The notes under the pieces are model-generated. The model was not told the DNA's origin and searched no databases. It saw nothing but the letters and a program-made list of their open reading frames with translations. This document shows, in pieces, positions 38,819 to 49,777 of a stretch of 64,000 nt of DNA; the first letter of the stretch is position 1; every line of letters begins with the position of its first letter. The translations under genes and the position numbers were made by a program. Source of the stretch: Pseudogymnoascus destructans (Eukaryota; Ascomycota; Leotiomycetes; Thelebolales; Thelebolaceae); contig NW_020167533.1 of NCBI RefSeq assembly GCF_001641265.1, positions 186,001 to 250,000 on the forward strand, written 5' to 3'.

Positions 38819-39528
38819 TCATGCATTCAATCCTTGCCCCCACTTCGCAATAATATACCCCCCATTCCTCTCCGGTGCCTTCACAATCCTGGTCTTCAAC
38901 GGTGAGTACTCCTTCTCCACGACCAGTGTCTCGGGCTGGCTGTCTTCATTTGCACTGTATTCTTCGCTCGTGTTCTTGTTGTTCTGACCTTCAGCTTCAG
39001 CTTCAGAAATCATAGCGCGAAGCATGGGGCTTAAATTCTGCATCGTCGTGTCCCGCTTGGCTTTGGGTGGTAGCAGTTGGGTTTGTTTCTGGATTCGACA
39101 TGCGGAGCAGTTCTTTGTAGTTGTTTGGTCCGAGGACAGAGCAAGGGGGCTATTGTTTGGGAACCCTGTCTCGCAAATGGGGGGGTTGTCTATTTACCTG
39201 TCAGGACCGCATCTTATCTCCATAGCACAGACCTCAACGCTAGAAAATACTGACTCTCCACACCATACTTCCTCTCACTCAACCTCTCCGCAATAGTCCT
39301 TCTCCTCTTCGCCTTATGCGCCAAGCTGATCCCTCTCTTGTCCACCAGTGCCATGGTCTCCTCGACTCGCTGGACCATTGTGTCGAAGCAGCCGGTCGAC
39401 AGGAGAGGGACCATGATTGAAGATTGGGATTTTTGGAACATGTCGATAGCGGCATCAATGGAGGGTGATTCGTCTATTTCAGAGAGAGAGAGACGCCTCT
39501 TTCGGGTCTTGGGTGTTGAAATCAACAT
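38819..39528 (-). CDS. hypothetical two-exon protein
   Basis: Exon 1 starts at ATG 39528: MLISTPKTRKRRLSLSEIDE, then a helical, basic segment (QRVEETMALVDKRGISLAHK, AKRRRTIAERLSER). Exon 2, open from about 39195 in the right frame, reads PLALSSDQTTTKNCSACRIQ, KQTQLLPPKAKRDTTMQNLS, PMLRAMISEAEAEG and an acidic tail to WGQGLNA. A GTATGG donor at 39268 joined to a TAG acceptor at 39150 gives 196 residues; a GTGTGG donor at 39263 with an acceptor near 39193 is also in frame and would keep about 15 more residues. The protein is probably nuclear given its basic clusters and SP-type sites, but I do not recognise the family. Confidence 0.5.
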
Positions 39529-40080
39529 GTTCACATGGGGGTGGTTGGTGCGGTTAACTGGGCACCAGGAGATAGCTGTTCGGTGAGCTGTGGTCAGTCA
39601 GTTCCGTGTGTGTATTGAGATTTAGAAAATAAAGTATGGGTACATTTTTCGGTGGGTATATGCTGAAGTGTAGCATGTTTTGGTGGTAATATCATTGTCC
39701 TCCTGTCTTTTATCTGTAGCGATGATAAACATAAACGATAGGATAGGTAAGTGAGATTGAAACGGTCCGGATTAACTTTTATCTACCGGAGGTAGTAGAT
39801 CGATATGAGGAAGCAAGATTGCAATGAGCAAGTGGGGTGGGGGTGTGGTGCTGTTTGTTTTGGTTTGGAGGATATTATGAATGTATTCTTTCACCTACAA
39901 TATCTATCCGCTGGCCTCAGTTTATACACAGCCATACCTCCCCTTCATTGGAAATATTTCATCCAGGCCTCAAGCCAGATAGTCATATCCTCGTTACTTC
40001 AGCTTGTCACAGCCATCAAACGCTCGCTACCTCAAACGTTGACTCCAGAAAATAATTCTCTTTTGCCATCATGTTGTCGT
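39529..40080. other. intergenic region
   Basis: About 550 bp between two small minus-strand genes. Only short chance frames are visible. Confidence 0.4.
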
Positions 40081-40411
40081 TTATAACTTCTGCTTCCCCC
40101 CAATCACGCCACCATCCTTCCTCCCCTCCTCAAACTGGTATCCCATCGCCACCGGACTCGCCCCCACCCCCGCAACCCCATTCGGCAACTTCACCATCCT
40201 CGATGTGAAGAACACCGGATGCTGAGATGCAGAGTCATACTGCGGTCGTATTTGGTGAGGCATCACTCCCATGGGGCGATTAAGCTGCTGGTTCATCGGC
40301 GGGAGAACTTGCTGTTGCGGGACCTGGAGGGACGTTAGAAGCTGCCAAGTACGGTATTATAACTGAGCGCAAGCATACCTGTGGCCGCCTACCCTGTAGA
40401 CTCGAAATCAT
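40081..40411 (-). CDS. small hypothetical two-exon protein
   Basis: Exon 1 (40411-40379) encodes MISSLQGRRPQ. A GTATGC donor and CCTCCAG acceptor bound a 55-bp intron, and exon 2 (40323-40081) continues VPQQQVLPPMNQQLNRPMGV through SASQHPVFFTSRMVKLPNGV to GGVIGGKQKL, 91 residues in all. Low charge and high Gln/Pro content suggest a flexible protein. No family recognised. A 76-codon frame upstream (40684-40454) could be a leader ORF. Confidence 0.4.
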
Positions 40412-40845
40412 CCTGTCCCGTCGGAGCTTGAAGGTGCCTGCCTCCTCCCTTGCTCACAGATGAACAAGCAGTGGCAATTGAACCTTGGGCGGGCTCAATA
40501 TGCTACTGGTGGCGGAGAGCAGTGAGATGTGAGCAAACAGACGGCTGTTTATTTCACATTGCTTGATTTCGTTTTCAACAAAATCGTCCGACTTGTTCGA
40601 GCAACTATGGTCGTGCGAGCGTGTATGACGGGCTGTGGGGTAGCTCAACCGCGGCTCGCCTCGGCTTCTTGCTTGTGATGTCATATTTGTCGGTTTGGAC
40701 GTTTGACGGCTTTTTCTATTGGGAGGGATTTGATTTGGGGAGAAATAAAGTTAATATATGCTTGAAAATTATAGTTAATATTCTACAAAAGAGGAATATA
40801 CAAATCCCAACGCAATTAATTTATTTGTGAAATTTCTATAACGTA
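40412..40845. other. intergenic region
   Basis: Leader and promoter of the small gene plus A/T-rich sequence up to the terminal repeat of the next transposon. Nothing else is supported. Confidence 0.4.
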
Positions 40846-40920
40846 TTTCAGATACGAGTCGCCCACACAAGCGAGTCGCCCACCAAAACACCAAAACGTG
40901 TCAACTTGACAAAAGTCAAC

Positions 40921-41248
40921 ATGCTACAACCAACACAAGCTAATTCCTCTAATCAGGAGGGTAGAATACTTTTAGCTATCCAATCAATTAAGGAAGGGCA
41001 TATTCAAAGTATTAGAGCAGGCGAAATGTCGTATGATGTCCTATATACAACTCTCTATAAGCAGTTGAATAGAAAGGTGTCACGGTTCACCAAGGCATAG
41101 GTTTTGCTCCATTAAAGCTTTCGTACAGACGTTAGATTGAAACCTTTGTACAGAATTAGGCTAAATCATATTACAAAGCTTGAGTTTCTCTCTACATTCA
41201 AAGATGCATTTAAGGCTACACTTACAGAGCAGAACATTAAGAGCAGTG
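40921..41248 (+). pseudogene. pogo transposase scraps: N terminus and part of C terminus
   Basis: The frame MLQPTQANSSNQEGRILLAI with QSIRAGEMSYDVLYTTLYKQ resembles the helix-turn-helix start of a pogo transposase and stops at 41100. A second piece (about 41140-41248) reads LNHITKLEFLSTFKDAFKAT, similar to HINHITKVEFFLAFRAAYLE in the transposase at 7.6 kb. The catalytic middle is deleted. Confidence 0.65.
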
Positions 41249-42098
41249 TGTCATACTGACATTCGTTGCACTCAGTTTGCTATCAAACTCAAGAGCAAAC
41301 TTAGAAATCTCCTCCTCAAACCTACAAGTCACCATACATATCTTGGCTTATCACACCAACAACAGAAGCAATACTACTGAACGATTGCTGCAAACTCTTC
41401 TACTACATCTGTTTATGCTACATACATCACAGCATATCATTTGGACACTCATTGAACAAGTTATTAAGAAAATCTCCTCCTTAAGGGGGTGGGCCAATAC
41501 TACCACATGGCATATCTCTACCAACTAGAGGCCTAGGAACATGAACGATAGCTCTAGGAGCTTCTACAACCCTCTATGATTCATTACACGTCATCGCTCC
41601 TTAGTTACCCACAAGATTGGTTAAGTTATGACATAATTTATCTATAGGTACTCTGACCTTGGACCTCCTTTTCACTTCCTATAGGCTAGGAACCCAAGAG
41701 ATGGTTCTATGGGATTCTCTTACGTTCACTACATGATTAGCAAGCTAGTTGTGGGTCGCACTTGATTTCTAATACATTTACCAAGCCTGGTTAATCATGG
41801 AAAGTCATGGAAAATGAGAGAACTACACTCCTTTGGCATAAATAGGATTGCCCTTTCCTTAAGAAAGGGCAAGCAGACAATACAGTAAATCAACTATCAC
41901 ATACTTCCACGTCTTTTACAAGCTTCCAAGCATTCATCTTGTTACTCCTTGGTTCTGAAAAGTCAGTGAGGTGTAAACCTCTGACTTACCCCTGAGTTCC
42001 CAGACTCAACATTTGTTGCAACTTGTCTGAACCACTTCACTACATCACACACCTGATTGCTGCGTTGTGGAATAGTCTAAGCTACAACCCTTTGGCTC
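41249..42098 (+). repeat. truncated LTR of the same family as the solo LTR at 10387
   Basis: It starts TGTCATACTGAC and matches the LTR at 10387 (single copy of the 237-bp part) up to CCCTTTGGCTC, where it breaks into unrelated sequence at 42099. It lacks the last 90 bp or so of the LTR, so it cannot be a clean solo LTR. Confidence 0.8.
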
Positions 42099-42688
42099 GT
42101 AGAATGTCCTCTCTCACTTAAATCTACACTTAAGAACTCTGACCCCTCCTATAGTTGAATGTCATACTGACATTCGTTGCACTCAGTTTGTTATCAAACT
42201 CAAGAACAAACTTAGAAATCTCCTCCTCAAACCTACAAGTTGTTACGATTACAGCTCACAGCTCACAGTAATAGCATATGAGAGTGCGAGTCGGAGGCTA
42301 AACGGATGCTATCCTATAGGTCTACTACGAAGGATACAAAAAAGATGACGAGGAACCCCATTGGGTCAATCCCCTTAAGTACCCGAAACGGGTCCGACTC
42401 GGCTAACCTGCCCTAACTCTCCCCACGTGACCATAACCTGCCTGACTCTGATGCTTTCCATCACTGAGGGCTTTGGCATCCTTACAAGCAGATTCCGAGC
42501 TACAAGACTAGTTCTGTATGAGCTGTAGAATGTCCTCTCTCACTTAAATCTACACTTAAGAACTCTGACCCCTCCTATAGTTGAATGTCATACTGACATT
42601 CGTTGCACTCAGTTTGTTATCAAACTCAAGAACAAACTTAGAAATCTCCTCCTCAAACCTACAAGTTGTTACGATTACAGCTCACAGC
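42099..42688 (+). repeat. 164-bp direct duplication 426 bp apart
   Basis: Positions 42099-42262 recur at 42525-42688. Each copy holds GTAGAATGTCCTCTCTCACT, the first 80 bp of the TGTCATACTG LTR, and the first 20 bp of another LTR (TGTTACGATTACAGC). The copies diverge right after that, so the duplication arose after the second LTR had inserted. Confidence 0.8.
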
Positions 42689-43838
42689 TTGTCACAGCTT
42701 GTTATGGTTGTTATGGTTGTTATGGTTGTTATGGTTGTTATGGTTGTTATGGTTGTTATGGTTGTTATGGTTATTACGGTTATTACAGTTGTTATGGGGA
42801 TTACGGGTGTAGCCTTAGCCACAAGGTTACAACCGCTAAGCAGACAACTGTATGTTATGAGAAATAGCCTCACCTTCCTTCCTTCTTCTTCTTCTTCTCT
42901 CTTTAGATCCAATCTAGATTACTTTTCCTGGACTGGCATCATGACCTCTATGACCATCGTAACACAAGTCACTATACATATTTTTGGCTTGTCACACCAA
43001 CAACAAGAGCAATACTACTCAACGATTGCTACAACCCTCTATGATTCATTACACGTCATTGCTCCTTAGTTACTGGGCCGATATGACCACATAGCATATC
43101 TCTACAACCCTCTATGATTCATTACATGACATCACTCCTTAGTTACTGGGCTAATACTACACATGACATATCTCTATCAACTAGAGGCCTAGGAACATGA
43201 ACCATAGCTCCAAAAGCTTCTACAACCGTCTATGATTCATTACACGTCATCGCTCCTTAGTTACCCACAAGATTGGTTAAGTTATGACATAATCTGTCTA
43301 TAGGGGTACTCTGACCTTGGACCTCCTTTCACTTCCTATAGGCTAGGAACCCAAGAGATGGTTTTATGGGATTCTCTTACGTTCGCTACATGATTAGCAA
43401 GCTAGTTGTGGGTCGCACTTGATTTCTAATACATTTACCAAGCCTGGTTAGTCATGGAAAGTCTTGGAAAATGAGAGAACTACACTCTGGCATAGATAGG
43501 ATTGCCCTTTCCTTAAGAAAGGGCAAGCAGCCAATACAGTAAATCGACTAGCACATACTTCTATGTCTTTTCCAAGTTTCCAAGCATTGATCTTGTTATT
43601 CTTTGTTTCTGAAAAGTCAGTGAGGTGCTAACCTCTGACTTATCCCTGAGTTCTCAGACTCAACATTCATTACAACTTGTCTAAACCACTTCACTACATC
43701 ATACACCTGATTGCTGCGTTGTGGAATAGTCTAAGCTACAACCCTTTGGCTCTGTTTCCTAAGACAGTGTGTTGTCTTAGTAAAATCATCCCTTCCTTGG
43801 GTGGCTAGATTCTCACATCTGGTGCACCCACCATTACA
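42586..43838 (+). repeat. LTR of the 10387 family, interrupted by another solo LTR
   Basis: It starts TGTCATACTGAC (42586) and ends CCACCATTACA (43838), the same termini as the solo LTR at 10387. It is interrupted by a 298-bp solo LTR at 42667-42964. No matching target duplication is seen at its two ends. Confidence 0.75.
42667..42964 (+). mobile_element. nested solo LTR with CAAGT target duplication
   Basis: 298 bp, TGTTACGATTACAGC...CATCGTAACA, flanked by CAAGT at 42662-42666 and 42965-42969. The flanks rejoin to the expected ACCTACAAGTCAC of the outer LTR. Inside, 42699-42775 is a run of TTGTTATGG units, an expanded 9-bp microsatellite. Confidence 0.85.
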
Positions 43839-44076
43839 TAAGTCTGTATAGAGGTGGTAAGTAGGACTGCTTAGCAGGTGGGCTCTAAGGGCTAGCAACA
43901 GTGCTGTGGCTAATGTGAGAAGATTGGACATAATACCTGTACATGCGAGAGGCGCTAGGAATCAATTACAATTGAATAAGGGTCATTATGTAGGGTGGTG
44001 GTGTAGTAGTAGCAATGGTCAATTTTTGGTGTTTTGGTGGGCAACTCGCTTGGGTGGGCAACTCGCATGTGAAATA

Positions 44077-44479
44077 CTTTAGCTCCAATTCGGAATAGCG
44101 GGGTTTCCGTACCATCTACCGTAGAATCTCGCGTATTTCCAGCTAAGAGTACATCTCGTTGACGAAAACTTCTTCCTTCCTCCCCCTTCAACTTATTCTT
44201 CACATCAAGAATTTTTCTACCTTCTTTTGTAGCGCAGTCTACCAAGAACGGTCAGTTACTTGCAGGTGGTTTAAGGCAGCCTTGTCCACGGATTTAAAGC
44301 ATTGAATCAGGTGGCCCATCGGTGCTGGACACTGCTCATAGGCACTTCATCTCACAGATGAGGCAGTCATAAAGCTACGAAGATGGTTGGTTCTTCAGCG
44401 AGAACCTGCCATCGCACGCTAACTGGTGCAGGCCTTCAGAGGAGCTAAAACGACGTCTACAGCTGGCTTCGAGTCACGC
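44077..44479. other. upstream region of GID8
   Basis: About 400 bp that should hold the promoter and leader of GID8. A CTAACTGGTGCAG stretch ending at 44431 looks like a branch site plus acceptor, so a leader intron is possible. Confidence 0.4.
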
Positions 44480-45545
44480 ATGGAAGATGTCAAACCGTCT
44501 AAAAGGTATGTCTACATTCTTCTTCTATCCGTCCACAGCACCTTCATTCCGTGGGCATCATATGATGAGTTTCAATCAACTGGGAATCTCTCCGAGAAAT
44601 TTCGAATGTGGAAAACTTATAAGTTGTTTCTGAAAACCGCCCTCAACTACGCGTGTTTGAACGAGGATCACTGCCAATGGAAGTCACAATATACTAATGT
44701 TGGTGACTATAGTGATCTCAATGTTTTGATACTTGATTATCTTACTGCGGAAGGCTATCCGACTGCTGCTGAGAGGTTCTCCAAGGAGGCCAATCTGAAC
44801 CCTTCAAAGCAACAAGATTCTGTGCTTCGTCGCAACAGAATACAGCATGACATCCATCTTGGCAGTATACAGAATGCCATTGAAGCAATCAATGAGCTCA
44901 ACCCTCAGGTTAGTAACTATACCTATTTCACATTTCCTCTCCCTTTGCGATGATTATTGTTTCATGCACCACGCATATAGCCTTCGGGTCGTTGATGAGA
45001 AAAACAAACCATACTTCAGTCCTCAGTATGAGCAAAACCAAAACCCTTTACTTCATTACATTACACTTGATGAGGACCTGTTCTAACATTGTAATCAGAT
45101 TCTTGACTCGGATGTTTCGCTCCACTTTGCCTTGCTTCGTCTGGAGCTCATTGAGCTCATTCGTGAAAGTTCCTTGACGCCAGGCGGAAGCATTGGTCCT
45201 GCCTTGACCTTTGCTACCACCCAGCTTGCGCCCAAGGCGCCGAACAACCCAGCCTTCCTCGAAGACCTGGAGAGGACAATGGCGCTCTTGATTTTCCCTC
45301 CGGATCAACTTGAGCCCCAGCTCGCCGAATTGCTACACCCTGACCTTCGAAAGAAAGTCGCTGACAGAGTTAACGAAGCCATCCTGGCCAGTCAAGGCCA
45401 AAGACGTAATGCCGCGATACGAAACCTCGTAAAATTGCGCTCGTGGGCCGAAGGGGCGTCCAAGGATGCAAAGATAACCTTTCCAGAGCAGCTTGACCTT
45501 GCCCTCGGCGGAGATGTTCCAGGTGCGGACAGAGCCGTACGATAA
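44480..45545 (+). CDS. GID8: GID complex subunit 8 (LisH-CTLH-CRA protein)
   Basis: GID8 is a scaffold subunit of the GID/CTLH ubiquitin ligase, which in yeast degrades gluconeogenic enzymes. Exons are 44480-44505, 44713-44908 and 45099-45545 (222 residues). The first junction gives MEDVKPSKSDLNVLILDYLT, matching the family start. The LisH motif is DLNVLILDYLTAEGYPTAAE; CTLH follows in IQHDIHLGSIQNAIEAINEL; the CRA region holds SLHFALLRLELIELIRESS and LERTMALLIFPPDQLEP. The first intron (207 bp) stays open in one frame through 44712 and could be mistaken for coding sequence; the second is 190 bp. Both are longer than elsewhere in this window. The start is uncertain: the frame is open 54 bp further upstream without an ATG, so an extra 5' exon may exist. 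Confidence 0.8.
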
Positions 45546-46019
45546 TACATCTGAGCCTATGACCGTGTAATACAACTTACTAATGATCTGATGAAGAGGC
45601 GTTCTGATGGTGCAATGGTCACAGTGGGAAACTACATAATGCAAATTTATAACAATTGAACCTCAATCTCTGATGTTTGAATTGTGAGTGATGTGCCTGT
45701 CGAAACTCATGAAATGCCGCACAGGAACTCGGGAACCAACTCATTCTGTGCTGATTTGCCGGAGGATTGTTGCACCGAGACAGACCCCGACGTCATTGGT
45801 ACTGATGTTAGCGTCCCTGTCAAGGTCAACAACTGGTGGTATTCATACCCGCCAATCCGGTCCCAAAATGCAGCCAAAATATTCCATTCGTTGTCAAACT
45901 TCACCAGCTTGTCAATAACACCCAGGTTCCCCGATATCTGGCATTGATATCTAGCGCGCAATAGAGCAGTTTTGATTTTTATGTTTGTCGCTCGTTTCCC
46001 GTCAAAAGACCTCAGGACC
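45546..46019. other. region between GID8 and the NADH dehydrogenase
   Basis: About 470 bp. Frames of 87 (plus) and 137 codons (minus, running into the next gene) exist but neither resembles a known family. The part next to 46020 should be promoter and leader. Confidence 0.4.
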
Positions 46020-48143
46020 ATGCTCCGATCACCTGGCATCGCGCCCCTCGTCTCTTCGAACAATGTTGCGATATTAAGAGCTCGGGCTCTCCAGCAGCTA
46101 CCGTCAGCTAGGGGGCGCACGATTCAATATGCATCCCAAGTCTCGAGAGGGCCGCATACCTTGCGAAAGCGGCCACAAGTTGCTGGCGCGCTGAGAAACT
46201 CCAATTTGCGACAGCTCTCTCATACACCAATTCGATTGTCGCCGGGCAAGCAGGTACTGAAAACCAGGTCGAGAACCCTCGATTTCGTGTACAGAGCCGC
46301 GGCATGGTTGGGCATTTCGGTGACGGTTGCGTCAGCTGGTATCATCAGCTTCTTTCTATACGATGCGTCGACTTATCGGGAGGATCTCTCACATAGGGAC
46401 ATTCAAATATCCGGCCTAGCCCTGAACCCTAAACTCGGGGGCCCGAAAAACTTGCCCATTGCAGAGGCTCTCATGGACGATGAAGATGACGCTGATATGG
46501 AGCGCCAGCAGAACAAGCCGAGACTGGTTATACTGGGAGGTGGATGGGGAAGCGTGGCTTTGATCAAGGAATTGAGAGTGGAGGACTACCATGTTACTCT
46601 GATCTCGCCAACAAACTACTTCTTATTTACGCCTATGCTGCCATCTGCGACTGTGGGAACGCTGGAACTGCGCTCTCTTGCTGAGCCTATTCGACGTATC
46701 GTCTCTAATATCAAAGGCCACTTTATCAAGGCTCGAGCTGAAGGTGTCGAGTTTTCAGAGAAGTTAGTTGAGGTGTCGCAGGTTGGCCCAGATGGGAAAA
46801 GAACCCACTTCTACCTGCCATACGACAAGCTTGTCATTGGCGTGGGATCAACAACGAATCCCTATGGCGTCAAGGGACTTGACAACTGCAACTTTCTGAA
46901 AGATCTCGACGATGCTCGGAAAATTAAGCACAAGATTCTGAACAACCTCGAAGCTGCCAGTCTCCCTACTACGTCTGAGGAGGAGCGAAAGCGCCTTCTT
47001 TCGTTCGTTGTTTGTGGTGGTGGCCCAACAGGTGTCGAATTTGCTGCTGAGTTGTTCGATCTTCTTAACGAGGACCTGACACAATACTTTCCCCGGCTCA
47101 TTCGCAATGAAGTATCGGTACATCTTATCCAGTCTCGAGGCCACATCTTGAACACTTACGACGAAGCTGTGTCAAAGTATGCCGAAGACCGCTTCTCTCG
47201 CGACCAAGTCCAGGTCCTCACCAATTCTCGTGTGAAAGAAGTCAGGCCTGACAAAATTCTCTTCACACAAAAGGATGATCATGGAGAGACTGTAACCAAG
47301 GAACTCGCCATGGGCTTCTGTCTGTGGTCTACGGGCGTATCACAGACCGACTTCTCCAAAAACGTCGCCCAAACCCTCGGTGACACCCAAAAGAATAAAC
47401 ATGCTTTGGAAACCGACTCGCACCTCCGACTCATTGGCGCACCATTGGGCGATGTCTACGCCATCGGCGACTGCTCCACCGTCCAAAACAACGTCGCGGA
47501 CAACTTAGTCTTCTTCCTCAACAACCTAGCATATGAGAAGGGGAAAGATCCCAAGACAATGCAGATCGAATTCGGCGAGTGGATCCAAGTTGGCCGCCGC
47601 ATTCGGCGCCAATTCCCACAGGCCTCGGAGCATCTGAAGCGCCTGGATAAGCTATTCGAGGCCTACGACAAGGACCAGTCTGGAACTCTCGATTTCGGCG
47701 AAATGCGGGAACTGCTGATGCAGATTGATAAGACGCTTACTTCGCTTCCTGCCACCGCCCAACGTGCCCACCAACAGGGCCAGTACCTAGCTCATAAGTT
47801 CAACAAGATGGCGCGCGCTGCGCGGGGCTTGACAATGAACGAAGTGCGTGATGGCGATTTGGACGATGCTGTGTATAAATCATTCAAGTATCATCACCTG
47901 GGTAGCTTGGCATATCTTGGAAATAGCGCAGTGTTTGATCTCGGTGGGGGGTGGAATGTATTGGGTGGCCTGTGGGCGGTGTATGCGTGGAGGAGTGTGT
48001 ACTTCGCACAGAGTGTCAGTATCAGAACGAGGTTGCTGTTGGCTATGGATTGGGCGAAACGAGCGCTTTTTGGCCGAGGTATGTTTGGACGTTCTAATGA
48101 GTCGATTGTCGCTAATGATGCTGCAGATATGATGACCTTTTGA
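46020..48143 (+). CDS. NDE1: external alternative NADH dehydrogenase with EF-hand
   Basis: This type II NAD(P)H dehydrogenase oxidises cytosolic NAD(P)H at the outer face of the mitochondrial inner membrane and passes electrons to ubiquinone without pumping protons. Exons 46020-48078 and 48127-48143 give 691 residues. An Arg-rich presequence (1-80) and a membrane segment (AAWLGISVTVASAGIISFFL) precede the first dinucleotide site, RLVILGGGWGSVALIKEL; the second is FVVCGGGPTGVEFAAEL. An EF-hand loop, DKDQSGTLDFGE, sits near residue 560, as in the calcium-dependent Neurospora NDE1. The last intron (48 nt; GTATGT donor, GCTGCAG acceptor) has no stop, so unspliced reading adds 16 false residues; spliced, the protein ends FGRDMMTF. 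An ATG at 45981 would add 13 residues. Confidence 0.9.
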   Translation: MLRSPGIAPLVSSNNVAILRARALQQLPSARGRTIQYASQVSRGPHTLRKRPQVAGALRNSNLRQLSHTPIRLSPGKQVLKTRSRTLDFVYRAAAWLGISVTVASAGIISFFLYDASTYREDLSHRDIQISGLALNPKLGGPKNLPIAEALMDDEDDADMERQQNKPRLVILGGGWGSVALIKELRVEDYHVTLISPTNYFLFTPMLPSATVGTLELRSLAEPIRRIVSNIKGHFIKARAEGVEFSEKLVEVSQVGPDGKRTHFYLPYDKLVIGVGSTTNPYGVKGLDNCNFLKDLDDARKIKHKILNNLEAASLPTTSEEERKRLLSFVVCGGGPTGVEFAAELFDLLNEDLTQYFPRLIRNEVSVHLIQSRGHILNTYDEAVSKYAEDRFSRDQVQVLTNSRVKEVRPDKILFTQKDDHGETVTKELAMGFCLWSTGVSQTDFSKNVAQTLGDTQKNKHALETDSHLRLIGAPLGDVYAIGDCSTVQNNVADNLVFFLNNLAYEKGKDPKTMQIEFGEWIQVGRRIRRQFPQASEHLKRLDKLFEAYDKDQSGTLDFGEMRELLMQIDKTLTSLPATAQRAHQQGQYLAHKFNKMARAARGLTMNEVRDGDLDDAVYKSFKYHHLGSLAYLGNSAVFDLGGGWNVLGGLWAVYAWRSVYFAQSVSIRTRLLLAMDWAKRALFGRGMFGRSNESIVANDAADMMTF

Positions 48144-48775
48144 TTCGATGGAGGCCTGTTAGAGTAGTTTCCGTGGAAGGGGCAGATGTGTCTACGGTTT
48201 TACAATGGCTCTGAGGGTCTCTACGGGACTGATGGCAGAACGCAGCACAAGAATATGTGCTGCGCCAGAGAAGAGACAGAGGAACAGCCATTGGTATGGA
48301 TGACAAGTATATATTTAGATTCTAGCCTAAACAGCAGAAATAGATAAATATTGGGGACAAGGAGACTTTGTTTTCACAGTGTCACTGTTGTGGTGGCGTT
48401 TGTTGTGCTACGTCTTCCTTTTGGAGGTATAGGAGGTTTTGTTTCTCTATACTCTACGGAGACATATCTCGTTCCTATCAGAGTATGTCAATATGCACGC
48501 CAGAGATACATAATTCTAGTCGCTACGCTTTTCCTTGTTCGTGTCCTTTGTTTGTTGCAGAGAGCGGCATGGTGCGTTAGCGGAGGATGTTCAGAGGCCC
48601 ATGTTGCCTCTTCTAGAAACAGCTCGGCCTTCCCAGATATCCTTAGGAACTAGAGAATAATTCTTTGTACACGGCCTTTATCCCTTATTTATTTATATAC
48701 CCACAGAAGCTTGTAAGTACATCTAATGCGCGCTGCCCACCCACTCCTCACATCCGCTCAATCAAATCCGCTCAA
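48144..48775. other. intergenic region
   Basis: About 630 bp with only short frames. The last part is promoter and leader for the next gene. Confidence 0.4.
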
Positions 48776-49777
48776 ATGGTCAACAGATACCAAAGACGAA
48801 ACAGCCGCCCCCAAGCCGGTCCCATCTTCACAAACACCTATGCCCCCCGCCACCGCCCGCACCCACCCCCCATACCAAACCACCACAGCGGCCCCTTCAT
48901 CACCACCGCCCCTTTCTCCCCAAACCACCATTTCCAAGCCATGACCTCCATCTTCGCCGAGCGCGCGTACCTCCTCTCGTCCCTGCAGCGGGAGGACGTC
49001 CGCGCCACGGCACTCCTGACGGTGATCGCAGATATCAATGCGCGGATGGCGTCGTCGGGGGCGCCGGTGAGGGCGAAAGAGGCGAAATGGCTTAGGAGGG
49101 ATTTGGCGGCGAAGAGGCATGCGGCGGATATGAGTGGGAGGCAGGAGAAGTTGATTTTGCAGAGGTTGGGGGAGGTGACGTTGGTGATTCAGCAGAGGGA
49201 GAGGTGGTGGAGGGTGGAGAGAGAGAGGGGCATGGGGGCGGGGACGAGAGTGGAGGTGGGGATGGGTGGGAATGCTTGGGGGGGTTGGAATGGAGGTGAT
49301 GTGGTTTCGTGGAATGGTCAACAGGTTCAGTATGATGGTCAACCACAAGGGTATTATGGTGGTCAGGGATGGGTCCAGCAAGTAGCAGCGCCGGGGTATG
49401 TGATGGCCACTCCACCGGCATCTACGGAGGGTGGTGGGGTCATAGGTTGCAACGACTGGCAGGTTCAAGTGCCAGGTTGCAACGACTGGCAGGTTCAAGT
49501 GCCCGGCTCCAGCGACTGGCAGCTTCCAGTCCCCGTTGACAGCTCCAGCGACTGGAATATGTCTCGAATCTCGGGAGCTGATGCGATGGAACAGAAGCCA
49601 GTGCGGGTGGCAAGATCGGATTCAATGGTTGAGGTCGCAGCAGGTCGCAGAAGAGCGCAGAGTAGGATGAGCATGCCAGATTTAAGCTCCAGGCAATGGG
49701 GAGGTGATTGTCCTCAGTACCTGGGTTATTATTCTCCAGGATGCTCGCCGGAAATGACTGGTGGATCAGTCAATTAG
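48776..49777 (+). CDS. hypothetical protein with 10-residue repeats
   Basis: The 333-residue single-exon protein begins MVNRYQRRNSRPQAG with a basic, Pro/His-rich region. A helical segment follows (about 60-150), including MTSIFAERAYLLSSLQREDV and KLILQRLGEVTLVIQQRERW. The rest is Gly-rich with GCNDWQVQVP repeated twice (from about residue 224), then degenerate SSDWQLPVP and SSDWN copies, and a basic/Ser tail with RSMSMPDLSSRQW-like text. There is no signal peptide or membrane segment. I do not recognise the family. The sequence changes sharply from C-rich to G-rich near 48990. Confidence 0.6.
   Translation: MVNRYQRRNSRPQAGPIFTNTYAPRHRPHPPPIPNHHSGPFITTAPFSPNHHFQAMTSIFAERAYLLSSLQREDVRATALLTVIADINARMASSGAPVRAKEAKWLRRDLAAKRHAADMSGRQEKLILQRLGEVTLVIQQRERWWRVERERGMGAGTRVEVGMGGNAWGGWNGGDVVSWNGQQVQYDGQPQGYYGGQGWVQQVAAPGYVMATPPASTEGGGVIGCNDWQVQVPGCNDWQVQVPGSSDWQLPVPVDSSSDWNMSRISGADAMEQKPVRVARSDSMVEVAAGRRRAQSRMSMPDLSSRQWGGDCPQYLGYYSPGCSPEMTGGSVN
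49445..49504 (+). repeat. 30-bp tandem repeat inside the hypothetical gene
   Basis: Two identical 30-bp units (49445-49474, 49475-49504), starting GGTTGCAACGACTGGCAGGT, encode GCNDWQVQVP each. Diverged units follow to about 49560. Confidence 0.85.

Larger units (their letters stand above)
40846..44074 (+). mobile_element. pogo-type relic filled with LTR insertions
   Basis: Left end TTTCAGATACGAGTCGCCCA and the reverse complement of the right end, TTTCACATGCGAGTTGCCCA, agree over about 55 bp, including a doubled GCGAGTYGCCCAC motif. TA dinucleotides flank both ends (40844-40845, 44075-44076), as expected for Tc1/mariner insertion. Inside are transposase scraps followed by about 2.6 kb of gypsy-type LTR sequence. 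The element is dead. Confidence 0.75.

Noticed and set aside
41249..43838. Possible complete short LTR retrotransposon or TRIM bounded by the two TGTCATACTG LTRs
   Set aside because: The left LTR is truncated, there is no primer site or polypurine tract, and the outer flanks show no matching 5-bp repeat.
45707..46120. 137-codon minus-strand frame between GID8 and NDE1
   Set aside because: It runs through the NDE1 N terminus and contains nothing I can identify; likely a chance frame, though it reads more protein-like than most.
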